NCBI GenBank assembly: GCA_947503765.1
Contig: CANNFA010000002.1
Coordinates: forward strand, 306,501 to 370,500
Direction: 5' to 3'
Source of the DNA: an uncultured Paracoccaceae bacterium
Lineage (GTDB): Bacteria > Pseudomonadota > Alphaproteobacteria > Rhodobacterales > Rhodobacteraceae
DNA length: 64,000 bases
Below, in pieces: positions 37,575 through 54,567 of this stretch. The translations under genes and the position numbers were made by a program. The notes beneath the pieces are model-generated. The model worked only from the letters and a program-made list of their open reading frames with translations. It did no database searches and was not told where the DNA came from. Each line of letters starts with the position of its first letter. Positions within the stretch are counted from its first letter, which is position 1.

Positions 37575-38225
37575 TCAGCCGCCGGGCGCTTCCAGACCCT
37601 CGGTCGTGGTCCGCTCCGTGGCGCTCTCGACATATTCGCGGAACACCACCTCGGCATATTTGCCGTTCATGATCAGCGGATGGTTCTTGACAAAACCGGT
37701 GACCTCGGTCACCGCGCGCCGGTTCGCCATTTCGGGCTGTTCGGTATAGATCACCGGCCGCGTCTCGCCGAAGGACACCACCGCCTGAAGCCGGTGCCGC
37801 CCGACGCCGCGCGCGACCAGGAAATTGACCACCGCATTGGCGCGCCGCTGTCCCAGCCGCTTGTTGTACCCGGCGGATCCGACAAGGTCGGTATGCCCGA
37901 ACACCTTGAACCGGACCTCGGGGTACTGGTTGATCCAGTTCGCCTGCGCCACCAGCGCCAGCCGCGCGGCGTGGTCCAGCTCGGCCGAGTTGAAGGCGAA
38001 TTCCACCACCGCCGGCACTTCGCGGTTGAAGCGGGCATTCAGGTTCACGACATAGCTCATGTCGCCGTTGTGGATGCCGGTGTTGTTCATCGTCGGATTG
38101 CCGAACGCGCCCTCGTCGAGGAATGCGCCGGCCTCCTCGTTCCAGGTCGGGCTGCCGTCGCAGGCGGCCAGCGCCAGAATGCTCGTGGCGGCGAGAAGGG
38201 CCTTGGTGGTGTGCTTGGGTGCCAT
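37575..38225 (-). CDS. OmpA-family lipoprotein of the Tad locus
   Basis: 216 residues. Lipoprotein signal with lipobox LALAAC (Cys22). The OmpA-like peptidoglycan-binding domain lies at about 65-180: VEFAFNSAELDHAARLALV, then FGHTDLVGSAGYNKRLGQRRANAVVNFLVARGV. It ends in a Glu/Thr-rich tail. It sits where CpaD/TadB-type outer-membrane lipoproteins sit in other Tad loci and probably anchors the secretin complex to peptidoglycan. ATG 38223-38225, four bases after the rcpA stop. Confidence 0.85.
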   Translation of the reverse strand: MAPKHTTKALLAATSILALAACDGSPTWNEEAGAFLDEGAFGNPTMNNTGIHNGDMSYVVNLNARFNREVPAVVEFAFNSAELDHAARLALVAQANWINQYPEVRFKVFGHTDLVGSAGYNKRLGQRRANAVVNFLVARGVGRHRLQAVVSFGETRPVIYTEQPEMANRRAVTEVTGFVKNHPLIMNGKYAEVVFREYVESATERTTTEGLEAPGG

Positions 38226-38229
38226 CGGA

Positions 38230-39630
38230 TCAATCCATCACGTAGCCGTAGGAGCCGTTGAAATCCTGCTGGGACACTTCGCCAGCCGGGCCGGAATTGT
38301 TCGCGCCGACGGTGCTGCCGAACAGGAACAGCTCGGATTCGGTCGGCGGGCGGACCCGGTCGGTCGGCAATGCCAGCGCATCGCTGTTGGTCGGGGTCAC
38401 CAGATGCGGGGTGATGATGATCACCAGCTCGCTCTGTTCGCGCTGATAGCTGGCGGACCGGAACAGCGCGCCCAGGATCGGGATGTCGCCAAGCCACGGC
38501 ACCTGGCCGTTCAGATCCTCGAAATCGTCCTGCAGCAGGCCGGCAATGGCGAAACTCTCGCCGTCGCGCATCTCGACCACGGTCTTGGTCTCGCGGCGGC
38601 GGAACGCGTTGACCGCGATGCCGCCCGGCTGCGACACCGAGATGCTGGGATCGACGCCCGAGACGGCGGCGTTCAGTTGCAGGTTGATGCGGTCGCCATC
38701 GACCACGCGCGGGGTAAATGTCAGCTCGACGCCGAAGGGCTTGTACTCGATCGAGATGCCGCCGTCGCTGTCCACCACCGGGATCGGGTATTCCCCGCCG
38801 GCAAGAAAGCTGGCCTCCTGGCCCGACAGCGCGGTCAGGTTCGGCTCTGCCAGGGTGCGCACGACGCCCTTGTTCTCCAGCGCCTCGAGCAGCACGCCGA
38901 ACTGGAACGAGCCGGCCGAAAAGCCCAGCGCGATCGCGCCTTCGTTGTTCGGCGTCACGGTGATCGGGTTGCCAAGGCCGTTGCCACTGTCCAGCCAGGT
39001 GCCGGTTTCCGAGTCGATGCCGAAATCGGTGCCGCCGGAAACCGCCAGCGATGAGGACAGGCTTTTCGAGACGGAGCGTTCCATCTCGGCGAACCGGACC
39101 TTCAGCATCACCTGGTGGGTGCCGCCCACGCTCATCAGGTTGGACACCCGCTCGGGCGCGTAGCGCTCTGCAAGATCCAACGCGCGGTCCAGCTTTTCGA
39201 TGCTCGAGACGATGCCGGATAGCACGATTCCGTCATTCGCGGTACGCACCTCGATCTTCTCGCCGGGCAGGATCTGGGTCAGGCGTTCCTTGAACTCGGC
39301 GATGTCGGGGGCAACCTGCACCTCGACATTGGCGATCAGCCCGCCATCGACGCCCAGCAAGGTCAGCGTCGTGCGGCCCGGCGCCTTGCCCAGCACATAG
39401 ATCGTGCGGTCAGAGAGGGTGGAAATATCCGCGATGGCCGGGTTCGCGATGCTCAGTTCGGCAAACGGAACATCGCTTTCGACGACAACGGCGCGGTTCA
39501 TCGGAACATTCAGGCTGCCCGACGCGGCGCCGCGCAGGACCCGCAGGTTCTGTGCCGTGGCGTCCGGTGCGGAAGCGCCCAGCGCGGACAACCCGATCAG
39601 GGCGGCCCCAAGGTATTTCGCAATGTGCAT
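38230..39630 (-). CDS. rcpA: Tad pilus secretin RcpA (CpaC)
   Basis: Outer-membrane secretin through which the Flp pilus exits. 466 residues. Signal peptide 1-27 (ending DATAQ). An N-terminal periplasmic domain (LNVPMNRAVVVESDVPFAELSIANPAIADI) and a BON-like segment (VRTANDGIVLSGIVSSIEKLDRA) precede the secretin core about 165-410 (HQVMLKVRFAEMERSVSKSL, LLEALENKGVVRTLAEPNLTALSGQEASFLAGGEYPIPV, VELTFTPRV). ATG 39628-39630. A terminator lies between this gene and rcpC, so it probably has its own promoter in the AT-rich stretch around 39690-39740. Confidence 0.94.
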   Translation of the reverse strand: MHIAKYLGAALIGLSALGASAPDATAQNLRVLRGAASGSLNVPMNRAVVVESDVPFAELSIANPAIADISTLSDRTIYVLGKAPGRTTLTLLGVDGGLIANVEVQVAPDIAEFKERLTQILPGEKIEVRTANDGIVLSGIVSSIEKLDRALDLAERYAPERVSNLMSVGGTHQVMLKVRFAEMERSVSKSLSSSLAVSGGTDFGIDSETGTWLDSGNGLGNPITVTPNNEGAIALGFSAGSFQFGVLLEALENKGVVRTLAEPNLTALSGQEASFLAGGEYPIPVVDSDGGISIEYKPFGVELTFTPRVVDGDRINLQLNAAVSGVDPSISVSQPGGIAVNAFRRRETKTVVEMRDGESFAIAGLLQDDFEDLNGQVPWLGDIPILGALFRSASYQREQSELVIIITPHLVTPTNSDALALPTDRVRPPTESELFLFGSTVGANNSGPAGEVSQQDFNGSYGYVMD

Positions 39631-39782
39631 GTGACCTGCCTCTATGGATCACGGGGTCCGGTCTGTTGCCGGTTTCGGGGAACGCTGCCTCAATTTCTGA
39701 ATTTAATCAAGAATCAGACGGTTGGACTGCACAACTTATGTGGATATGACGCAACAGGGCCGCAAAAGAAGCACGAATGCAA

Positions 39783-39809
39783 CAAAACGGCCCCGCAAGG
39801 CGGGACCGT
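39783..39809 (-). terminator. Terminator between rcpC and rcpA
   Basis: 10-bp stem acggtcccgc/gcggggccgt (39800-39809 with 39787-39796, one G-T pair), a 3-base loop, then TTTT on the minus strand (39783-39786). It lies 23 bases after the rcpC stop and before rcpA. Confidence 0.8.
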
Positions 39810-39832
39810 GATATTGCGCGATTCGTGCAAGT

Positions 39833-40687
39833 TCAGTTGGTGCAAGGGATCGGCGTCTCGTGCACGACACCGCCGCGATTGGTGCGGATGGTGCAGACTT
39901 TGGGGGGCGGCGCGACCTCGACCACTTCGGGCGCTTCCTCGACCTCTTCGACGATTCCCAGCAGGCGGTTCTGGTCAACCTCGACCTCGGAGTCCACGAT
40001 CGTATCGTCGCCCGCGCCCAGCAGCGACAGCGACAGGGTGCCGGTCCGCTGCGCCTGGGCCAGCGCGGCCACCTCGATCGGCGACGCCTCGACGGTGACG
40101 GTGCGCGCGATGCTCGGCGCTGCGCGTTCGCCGTCGGCGGTCTGGTCGACGGCGATCAGGCTGATCCCCGACAGGATCAGCTTGGTCACGTCGCGGTCGC
40201 GCTCGTTGCGGCGGTTCGGCGGCTGGCCTGTCCAGTACACGTCCACCCGGTCGCCCGGCCGCAGGAAGCCCGACACGCCGGTCGCCACGTCGACCTTGAT
40301 CGCAAAGGCGCGCATGCCCTTGGTCAGGCGCGTGCTGACACCGGCATCCTCGCCCGGCTCGGTGATCTTGACGCCCATCAGCGGCTCGTCCGGCTCGATC
40401 GTGCGCAGCGCCGCGCGGAGCGCCTCCTCGCCTTTCGGGAACACGGCCTCGATCGACGGGAACGCGCCCTTCGGGATCGAAGAGGCGGGCCAACGGATGA
40501 TCCGCACATCGTCCATGCGGATCGGCTGGCCATAGACCAGCCGGTTGTTGGCAACCACGACATCGACGGTCGGCACGATCTGTTCGCGCGCGGCACGCTC
40601 GCCGTCCAGGTAGTCCTTGGCCATGTAGACGGCAAAGCTCGCCAGCCCGAGGCCGAGAACCAGAACCAGTCCGAAAATCATCCGCAT
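39833..40687 (-). CDS. rcpC: Tad pilus assembly protein RcpC (CpaB)
   Basis: Periplasmic/inner-membrane-anchored protein that works with the secretin RcpA. 284 residues. N-terminal TM or uncleaved signal (2-22, IFGLVLVLGLGLASFAVYMA), then an SAF-like domain (about 45-110: VVVANNRLVYGQPIRMDDVRIIRWP) and the RcpC/CpaB domain (GMRAFAIKVDVATGVSGFLRPGDRVDVYWT). Two Cys occur near the C-terminus (VCTIRTNRGG ... IPC). ATG 40685-40687 with AAAGGAAAG upstream. First gene of the Tad run, divergent from rplJ. Confidence 0.93.
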   Translation of the reverse strand: MRMIFGLVLVLGLGLASFAVYMAKDYLDGERAAREQIVPTVDVVVANNRLVYGQPIRMDDVRIIRWPASSIPKGAFPSIEAVFPKGEEALRAALRTIEPDEPLMGVKITEPGEDAGVSTRLTKGMRAFAIKVDVATGVSGFLRPGDRVDVYWTGQPPNRRNERDRDVTKLILSGISLIAVDQTADGERAAPSIARTVTVEASPIEVAALAQAQRTGTLSLSLLGAGDDTIVDSEVEVDQNRLLGIVEEVEEAPEVVEVAPPPKVCTIRTNRGGVVHETPIPCTN

Positions 40688-41216
40688 CGTTCTTTCCTTT
40701 CGCGTTCCGCGTCCCGACATGCCGGCCGGGGCGGTCTGCCTTCAGAATATCCTTGGGCCGCAACCTGCCAGCCAATTGCGGCAAATAAGTGCCCTATGGA
40801 TGTCAAACCCGTGGTTCTTGCACGAATTGCGAACAATGCACCGTGAACGGCCGGGTCGCGCGCCTGTTCGGGCGCTGCCGCCGGTGATCCGCCGGCCGCC
40901 GCATGCCGCCGGTTGATTTTTCCGCCGTACCTGTCAAACTGCACTTCACATTCCCGATCAAACCCTCTACATCCTGCCGCCTGTCAGGCTGGTGCGGACT
41001 CGCATTGGCCTGTCGATTCGTCCGAGACGGCGGGTGGTGCGGATTTTCCAAGCCATAATTCCTGCCCGAGACGGGAAGGAGACCAGATTTCTTCGGACCG
41101 CCAGCCTGGCGGCGCCGGGGCGAGGTGGCCGGACCCGTAAGGACCCGATGCCGGGAGCGATCCCGGTAAATAGGAGCCGGAGGGTCGCCAAGGCCCTCCA
41201 TACTTGGAGCAAGACT
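40688..41216. promoter_or_regulatory. 529-bp divergent region with rplJ leader
   Basis: Holds the promoter of the Tad run (minus) and the promoter and untranslated leader of rplJ (plus). Two stem-loops lie near rplJ: ccggga/tcccgg closed by a gcga (GNRA-type) tetraloop (41151-41156 with 41161-41166), and ggagggtc/ggccctcc (41179-41186 with 41192-41199). They are consistent with an L10-type autoregulatory leader, where L10(L12)4 binds its own mRNA. A cataat at 41054-41059 could be a -10, but no matching -35 is clear. No Flp pilin gene or other small gene is present. Confidence 0.55.
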
Positions 41217-41735
41217 GTGGATAGAGCCCAGAAAGAGAAAGTGGTCGAGGAACTCGGCCAGATCTTCGAAAGCTCTGGCGTCGTGGTGGTTGCCCACTAC
41301 GCGGGAATCACGGTTGCCGAGATGCAGGATCTGCGGGCGCGCATGCGCGATGCCGGCGGTTCCGTGCGCGTTGCCAAGAACAGGCTCGCCAAGATCGCCC
41401 TGGAAGGACAGGCCAACGCTTCGCTGGCCGATCTTCTGTCGGGCATGACCGTACTCGCCTATTCCGAGGACCCCGTGGCAGCTGCCAAGGTCGCGGAAGG
41501 TTACGCCAAGGACAACAAGAAGTTCGAGATCCTTGGTGGCGCCATGGGCGAGACGGCACTGGACCGGAGCGGTGTGAAGGCCGTGTCCGAGATGCCCTCG
41601 CGCGACGAGCTCATCGCTCAGATCGCGAGCTGCATCGGGGCACCTGCCAGCAACATCGCCGGGGCCATTGGCGCACCTGCTTCGAACATCGCGAGCATCC
41701 TCTCGACCATCGAGGAAAAGGCCGAAGCGGCCTGA
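41217..41735 (+). CDS. rplJ: 50S ribosomal protein L10 (uL10)
   Basis: Stalk base protein that anchors L7/L12 dimers and represses its own operon. 172 residues. It begins at GTG 41217-41219 ([20 protein letters not shown]), with GGAGC 8-12 bases before it. The upstream open frame lacks any ribosomal similarity. Recognised by [26 protein letters not shown] and the C-terminal helix that holds L7/L12 ([16 protein letters not shown]). The usual rplK-rplA pair does not precede it here; the Tad locus does. Confidence 0.96.
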   Translation: MDRAQKEKVVEELGQIFESSGVVVVAHYAGITVAEMQDLRARMRDAGGSVRVAKNRLAKIALEGQANASLADLLSGMTVLAYSEDPVAAAKVAEGYAKDNKKFEILGGAMGETALDRSGVKAVSEMPSRDELIAQIASCIGAPASNIAGAIGAPASNIASILSTIEEKAEAA

Positions 41736-41808
41736 GGCAAGCGGGATATCCCGCGCGGGCTTGCAAGACCGCGCGTTGGAACACATCTAGGAAAACGGAA
41801 ACGGACAA

Positions 41809-42189
41809 ATGGCTGATCTGAAGAAACTCGCCGAAGAGATCGTGGGTCTCACCCTTCTCGAGGCACAGGAACTGAAAACCATCCTCAAGGATGAATACGG
41901 CATCGAGCCCGCCGCCGGCGGCGCGGTGATGATGGCCGGCCCGGCCGGCGACGCGGGCGGCGACGCTGCCGAAGAGCAGACCGAATTCGACGTCATCCTG
42001 AAATCGGCCGGGGCCTCCAAGATCAACGTGATCAAGGAAGTCCGCGCGATCACCGGCCTGGGCCTGAAAGAAGCCAAGGACCTGGTCGAGGCCGGCGGCA
42101 AGGCCGTCAAGGAAGGCGCGTCCAAGGACGAGGCCGAGGAAATCAAGGGCAAGCTCGAGGCCGCTGGCGCCGAGGTGGAGCTCAAGTAA
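41809..42189 (+). CDS. rplL: 50S ribosomal protein L7/L12 (bL12)
   Basis: Acidic stalk protein that recruits and activates translational GTPases. 126 residues. Helical N-terminal dimerisation domain (1-35), Ala/Gly hinge (about 38-58, [17 protein letters not shown]), and the C-terminal factor-binding domain with [24 protein letters not shown] 41809. 73 bases after rplJ. Confidence 0.98.
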   Translation: MADLKKLAEEIVGLTLLEAQELKTILKDEYGIEPAAGGAVMMAGPAGDAGGDAAEEQTEFDVILKSAGASKINVIKEVRAITGLGLKEAKDLVEAGGKAVKEGASKDEAEEIKGKLEAAGAEVELK

Positions 42190-42197
42190 TCGCACGG

Positions 42198-42215
42198 CCG
42201 GCCCAGGCGGGCCGG
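42198..42215 (+). terminator. Attenuator-like hairpin between rplL and rpoB
   Basis: Seven-bp stem ccggccc/gggccgg (42198-42204 with 42209-42215), loop aggc, 8 bases past the rplL stop and without a T-run. Bacteria commonly place a partial terminator or RNase III site here to make more L7/L12 than RNA polymerase. The remaining 220 bases to rpoB show nothing else I can name. Confidence 0.5.
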
Positions 42216-42435
42216 TGAGCGATCGACATTCAGGCTGGATCCGGCAAATTCCGGGTCCAGCCGTCCGCGTCTTGGGAAGCCTTCTTCACGAAAGAGTGTT
42301 TCCCCAGGTGCGGCACCCGATCGGGCGGCTTGCGGTGGGACGGAAGCCTGGGATTGATCGGACCGACCTGTTCCAAGGGCGCGCAGCCGGAGCCCGACGG
42401 CCGCGCGTTTGCGAAGATGAAAGGTGTAATCCTCC

Positions 42436-46572
<4,137 letters not shown>

Positions 46573-46590
46573 CGGTTATCGCCGGGGGCA

Positions 46591-46611
46591 CGATCATTCG
46601 TCGAATGATCG
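46591..46611 (+). other. Perfect inverted repeat in the rpoB-rpoC gap
   Basis: cgatcattcg, one base, then cgaatgatcg: a 10-bp perfect dyad in the 81-base gap. As RNA it forms a hairpin with a short loop, followed by a pyrimidine-rich tract (cctcctccctcttctcc). Could be an mRNA processing or pausing element. Confidence 0.5.
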
Positions 46612-46653
46612 CGCCCGCCTCCTCCCTCTTCTCCTTGATGCAAAGGTTTTGAC

Positions 46654-50895
<4,242 letters not shown>

Positions 50896-50921
50896 TCCAC
50901 GGCCTCGCGCCTGACGCTATT

Positions 50922-50952
50922 CGCCCCGCGCCCGACCGGCGCGGGGCGTTTT
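50922..50952 (+). terminator. Rho-independent terminator of rplJL-rpoBC
   Basis: 11-bp perfect stem cgccccgcgcc/ggcgcggggcg (50922-50932 with 50938-50948), 5-base loop, then TTTT. 27 bases past the rpoC stop. Confidence 0.95.
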
Positions 50953-51022
50953 CGTTCCGGCGCCCCGTAGGGGCGGCTATCGCCGCAGATGCGTATTTGC
51001 GACGAGAAGAAGCAGGGGTGTC

Positions 51023-52021
51023 TCAGCCCATGTCAGACGCTTCATCCATATGGGTCTGCCAACGCGGATCTTTCTCGGGCGGCAGGCCGGCGGCCTCGGC
51101 CAGCCGCGCGGCATAGTCGGCGCAGCACAGGTGGTGCAGACGCGCGGCGCCGGGCAGGGCCATCGCCTCTGCATGAAGCGGATCGAAGCGCGGCGCATAG
51201 CGTAGCGCCGAGGCGTCGATATCCTCGTTCCGGTTGTAATTGTCGTAGAATTCATCGGTGTAGCGGTCGCGCATCGCGGCGGGGCTGGGAATGCCGCGTT
51301 TCAACGCGAAGCTTTCCGGCGAGCGGATCATGTAATGGTTCATCTGCGCCGCGCGGTGCGTCACCCGTTCGGGATGGGTCGCGCGCTGTGCCGCGCCGTT
51401 CGGGTCGTAGCGGCCAAGCCGCCGCCCCTCGCTGTCGATCCAGTGGTTGTCGCCAATGCCCCATTGACCGTCGAAACCCTGCGGGCTGTGCGCGCCGTAG
51501 CGGCGGAAATCGAGCGGCGCGTGGATCAGCGACTTGAACGAGGTGTTGGCCTTGTGGTGGGTCTCGGCGCAGCGGGTGAAGATGCGGTGTTGCAGCCCGT
51601 CGCGCCAGCGCGTCTCGCCGCCCGTGCCGAACACCTTCCAGTGAAAGGCGACGCCGCGAAAGCCGTGCGGCGGCGCGGTGCCGATGAAGCCGCCGATGGT
51701 GCCGTCGCCGTCATGCAGCACCAGGAACTCGTCCACGTCGCAGATCAGCAGCCAGTCGCACCGTGCGGTCATCGGATGGGCGCGAAACGCCGCGTGGGCC
51801 GAGCGTTTGGGGGGCGTGCCGGGGGCGGGCGAATGGGTGATGTGGGTCAGCCAGCCGGCGTCGTGCAGAAGGTTCAGCAATTGCGGCGAATGGTCGGTGC
51901 AGTCGTTCGTGGCCACCAGCACGTCGAAGCCGAGCATCCGGTACCACGTTACCCATTCGAGAAGGAACGCGCCTTCGTTGCGCACGGCGAGGGCCACGAG
52001 AAAGCGCGCATCGTCAACCAT
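51023..52021 (-). CDS. Glycosyltransferase family 2-like (GT2_4 type)
   Basis: 332 residues, soluble. N-terminal nucleotide-sugar domain begins RFLVALAVRNEGAFLLEWVTWYRMLGF, followed by VATNDCTDHSPQL; these are typical of the Glyco_tranf_2_4 group. The metal-binding DxD motif is in CDVDEFL (about 95). It has Trp/His-rich acceptor-side sequence later (NHYMIRSPESFALKRG). ATG 52019-52021; the upstream opening to 52453 overlaps the divergent gene. Acceptor and sugar unknown. Divergent from another glycosyltransferase (126-base gap). Confidence 0.8.
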   Translation of the reverse strand: MVDDARFLVALAVRNEGAFLLEWVTWYRMLGFDVLVATNDCTDHSPQLLNLLHDAGWLTHITHSPAPGTPPKRSAHAAFRAHPMTARCDWLLICDVDEFLVLHDGDGTIGGFIGTAPPHGFRGVAFHWKVFGTGGETRWRDGLQHRIFTRCAETHHKANTSFKSLIHAPLDFRRYGAHSPQGFDGQWGIGDNHWIDSEGRRLGRYDPNGAAQRATHPERVTHRAAQMNHYMIRSPESFALKRGIPSPAAMRDRYTDEFYDNYNRNEDIDASALRYAPRFDPLHAEAMALPGAARLHHLCCADYAARLAEAAGLPPEKDPRWQTHMDEASDMG

Positions 52022-52147
52022 GTAACCCCCGTCCTTCGCGTCACGCCGGTGATAGCGCGGCGCGGCCGGCCGCGTCCAGCGCCGCGGCGGTTGACCGGGC
52101 GCGGCGCGGCTGCCACTGTCCCGGCAGACGGGCAGGGCAGGGCGGTC

Positions 52148-52963
52148 ATGGACATCAGCAATCAGGTCGTCGGGCTGATCCGGTTTTCCTTTGCCACCAT
52201 CGGCAATTTCTATCCCGGCTTCGACACGATCGAGGCGATGGAGTCGTTCCTGTTCGATCCGGGCCGGCTGGAGCGGCGGTTCGCCTATTTCGAGGCGTTC
52301 TGCCTGCCGTCGCTGGCGATGCAGACCGACCAGGATTTCATCTGCATCCTGCTGGTGGGCGCGAACATGCCGCGCGCATGGAAGGACCGGCTGCGCGATG
52401 TCACGCGCGCGGTGCCCTGCATCCGCATCGTCGAGGCCGAGCCGCAGCACCATTATTCAGGCATCAAGACGGCGATCATGGCGGTGCCGGATGACGGGTT
52501 CACCCATCGCACCACGTTCCGGTTCGATGACGACGACGCGCTGGACAACGGCTTTGTCGCGCGGCTGAAGGATCTTGCGCCGCGGGTGGCGGCGATCGGC
52601 GGTGCGGGCAACCCGGCGGCGATCGCGCATAATCTGGGCTTCTATCTGGAGCGGCGCGAGGACAAGACGGTGATCTACCCCACCTGCGAGCGCACGCCGA
52701 TCAGCGTCGGCGCCGCGCTGATCGCGCCGACTTCCTACCGCGAGAATGTCTATAGCGTCGATCACCGGCAATTGCCGCAATATTTCAATGCCTATTCGGA
52801 CACCCAGCATCACGCTTATGTCCGCACGATCCACCAGGACAACAAGGCGAACCCGCATCGCACCGGGCTGAAGCTGCAACTGCCGAACAAGGAGATCGAC
52901 GCGATCCTGCGTGACCGGTTCGGCCGCAAGCTGGGCCAGTTCAAGCATTTCGAGGCCGGCTGA
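52148..52963 (+). CDS. Putative rhamnosyltransferase-like glycosyltransferase
   Basis: 271 residues, soluble, resembling the putative rhamnosyl transferase family (Rhamno_transf). Visible: an N-terminal LIRFSFATIGNFYPGF, a middle LPSLAMQTDQDFICILLVG, the acidic metal-binding cluster FRFDDDDALDNGFV (about 120-133) and a C-terminal HAYVRTIHQDNKANPHRTG. ATG 52148. The protein may add sugars to surface polysaccharide; the donor is not provable from sequence. A pair with the divergent gene at 51023. Confidence 0.75.
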   Translation: MDISNQVVGLIRFSFATIGNFYPGFDTIEAMESFLFDPGRLERRFAYFEAFCLPSLAMQTDQDFICILLVGANMPRAWKDRLRDVTRAVPCIRIVEAEPQHHYSGIKTAIMAVPDDGFTHRTTFRFDDDDALDNGFVARLKDLAPRVAAIGGAGNPAAIAHNLGFYLERREDKTVIYPTCERTPISVGAALIAPTSYRENVYSVDHRQLPQYFNAYSDTQHHAYVRTIHQDNKANPHRTGLKLQLPNKEIDAILRDRFGRKLGQFKHFEAG

Positions 52964-53005
52964 TCGCGCTGGCAAGTGCGAGGGTTCGCTGCTACGGCGG
53001 GTCGC

Positions 53006-53905
53006 ATGGCAGGACTTTCGGACAATCTGCGCGGATCGCTTCTGATGATGGGCTCCATCGCGGGGTTCACCTTCAACGATGCCTGCATGAAGGCGGTGTC
53101 GGGCGAGCTGCCCTTGCTTCAGGCGATGTTCCTGCGCGGGATCGCGACCACGGCGATGCTACTATTGCTGGCGCGGGTGATGGGCGGGCTGCGGTTCCGG
53201 CTGCCGCTGCGCGACTGGGGGCTGATCCTGGTGCGCAACCTGACCGAGATCGGGTCGGCGTTCTTTTTCCTGACCGCGGTCTTCAACATGCCGCTGGCCA
53301 ACGCGACGGCGATTATGCAGGCGGTGCCGCTGACGATCACGCTGGCAGGCGCGCTGTTCCTGGGCGAGGCGGTGGGCTGGCGGCGGATGTCGGCAATCCT
53401 GCTGGGATTCGTGGGCGTGATGCTGATCGTGCGGCCGGGGGCCGAGGGGTTCACGGTGTATTCGATCTACGCGCTGGCGGCGGTGGCGCTGGTCACGGTG
53501 CGCGACCTGCTGGCGCGCAAGCTGTCGCCCGCTGTGCCGACGATCACCGTCGCCTTCGTCAACGCGGTGCTGGTGACGCTGGTCTTCGGGATCGGCGCCG
53601 CCTTCGGCGACTGGGCGCCGGTGTCGGGCGGGTCCGCCCTGCTGCTGGTCGCGGCGGGCGGTCTGCTGGTCGGGGGCTACGTGTTTTCCGTCTCGGCGAT
53701 GCGGGTGGGCGAGATCGCGGTGGTCTCGCCGTTCCGCTATACCAGCCTGATCTGGGCGCTGCTGCTGGGCCTGGCGGTGTTCGGCGAATGGCCGACGCTG
53801 CTTACGCTGCTCGGCGCGGCGATCGTGGTGGCGACCGGGGTCTACACCTTCTACCGCGAGCGGGCGCTTGCACGGCCTGCGCCAAAGGCGCTGCGGATCC
53901 GCTGA
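53006..53905 (+). CDS. EamA/DMT-family transporter
   Basis: 299 residues with 10 TM segments in two EamA repeats (about 9-140 and 150-285), typical of RhaT/YdcZ-like drug/metabolite transporters. The signature positions are FNDACMKAVSG and MFLRGIATTAML in the first repeat, and FSVSAMRVGEIAVVSPFRYTSLIWALLLGLAVFGEWP in the second. ATG 53006; no strong Shine-Dalgarno. Substrate unknown. It is followed by the promoter of the translation operon, not co-transcribed with it by design. Confidence 0.85.
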   Translation: MAGLSDNLRGSLLMMGSIAGFTFNDACMKAVSGELPLLQAMFLRGIATTAMLLLLARVMGGLRFRLPLRDWGLILVRNLTEIGSAFFFLTAVFNMPLANATAIMQAVPLTITLAGALFLGEAVGWRRMSAILLGFVGVMLIVRPGAEGFTVYSIYALAAVALVTVRDLLARKLSPAVPTITVAFVNAVLVTLVFGIGAAFGDWAPVSGGSALLLVAAGGLLVGGYVFSVSAMRVGEIAVVSPFRYTSLIWALLLGLAVFGEWPTLLTLLGAAIVVATGVYTFYRERALARPAPKALRIR

Positions 53906-53938
53906 GGCCCGGCGTTGCGGCAGGTGCGCGCCGGGCTG

Positions 53939-53967
53939 TTGACACTGGCGGGGACTCACCTTATACG
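53939..53967 (+). promoter_or_regulatory. Consensus sigma-70 promoter of the rpsL operon
   Basis: TTGACA (53939-53944), exactly 17 bases, then TATACG (53962-53967). It predicts a transcript start near 53974 and a 210-base leader before rpsL. This is the best promoter match in the window. Confidence 0.85.
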
Positions 53968-54182
53968 GCGCCCACTCGGACCGGGGGGACCCTGTCTGTC
54001 ACAGAACTGTAGTGGTCACGATCCGGGCCGAAAGCCCCGATCCTCTGTAAACCCACCGCGTCGTTCCTGCGAACGGGAACGGGGGCGGTATTCGTGTTGC
54101 GCGGACGCGCGCCGCACGCCAGATGAACCGGGGACGCGCGCCCCAGACGAATATTGTGTTGCAACACGGGGAATGAACCGGA

Positions 54183-54554
54183 ATGCCAACGATCCAACAG
54201 CTGATCCGCCACCCGCGGCAGCCCAAAGTCAAACGCTCCAAGTCGATGCACCTGGAAGGCTGCCCGCAGAAGCGCGGCGTCTGCACGCGCGTCTATACCA
54301 CGACGCCGAAGAAGCCGAACTCGGCCATGCGGAAGGTCGCCAAGGTGCGCCTGACCAACGGGTACGAGGTGATCAGCTATATCGGCGGCGAATCGCACAA
54401 CCTTCAGGAGCACTCGGTGGTCCTGATCCGCGGCGGCCGGGTGAAGGACCTTCCGGGCGTGCGGTATCACATCCTGCGCGGCGTTCTGGATACCCAGGGT
54501 GTCAAGGACCGCAAGCAGCGCCGTTCCAAGTACGGGGCGAAGAAGCCGAAGTGA
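54183..54554 (+). CDS. rpsL: 30S ribosomal protein S12 (uS12)
   Basis: Decoding-centre protein of 123 residues. [19 protein letters not shown] carries the lysine (Lys43) whose change gives streptomycin resistance; it is wild-type here. [17 protein letters not shown] holds the Asp that RimO can methylthiolate and the second resistance lysine. ATG 54183. First gene of rpsL-rpsG-fusA-tuf, followed by the S10 gene string. Confidence 0.99.
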   Translation: MPTIQQLIRHPRQPKVKRSKSMHLEGCPQKRGVCTRVYTTTPKKPNSAMRKVAKVRLTNGYEVISYIGGESHNLQEHSVVLIRGGRVKDLPGVRYHILRGVLDTQGVKDRKQRRSKYGAKKPK

Positions 54555-54567
54555 CGCGGGCCGCGTC

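Noticed and set aside
40688-41216. Flp pilin gene in the gap upstream of rcpC
   Set aside because: I looked for a short frame with a pilin-type Gly-x-x-x-Glu plus hydrophobic stretch and found none on either strand.
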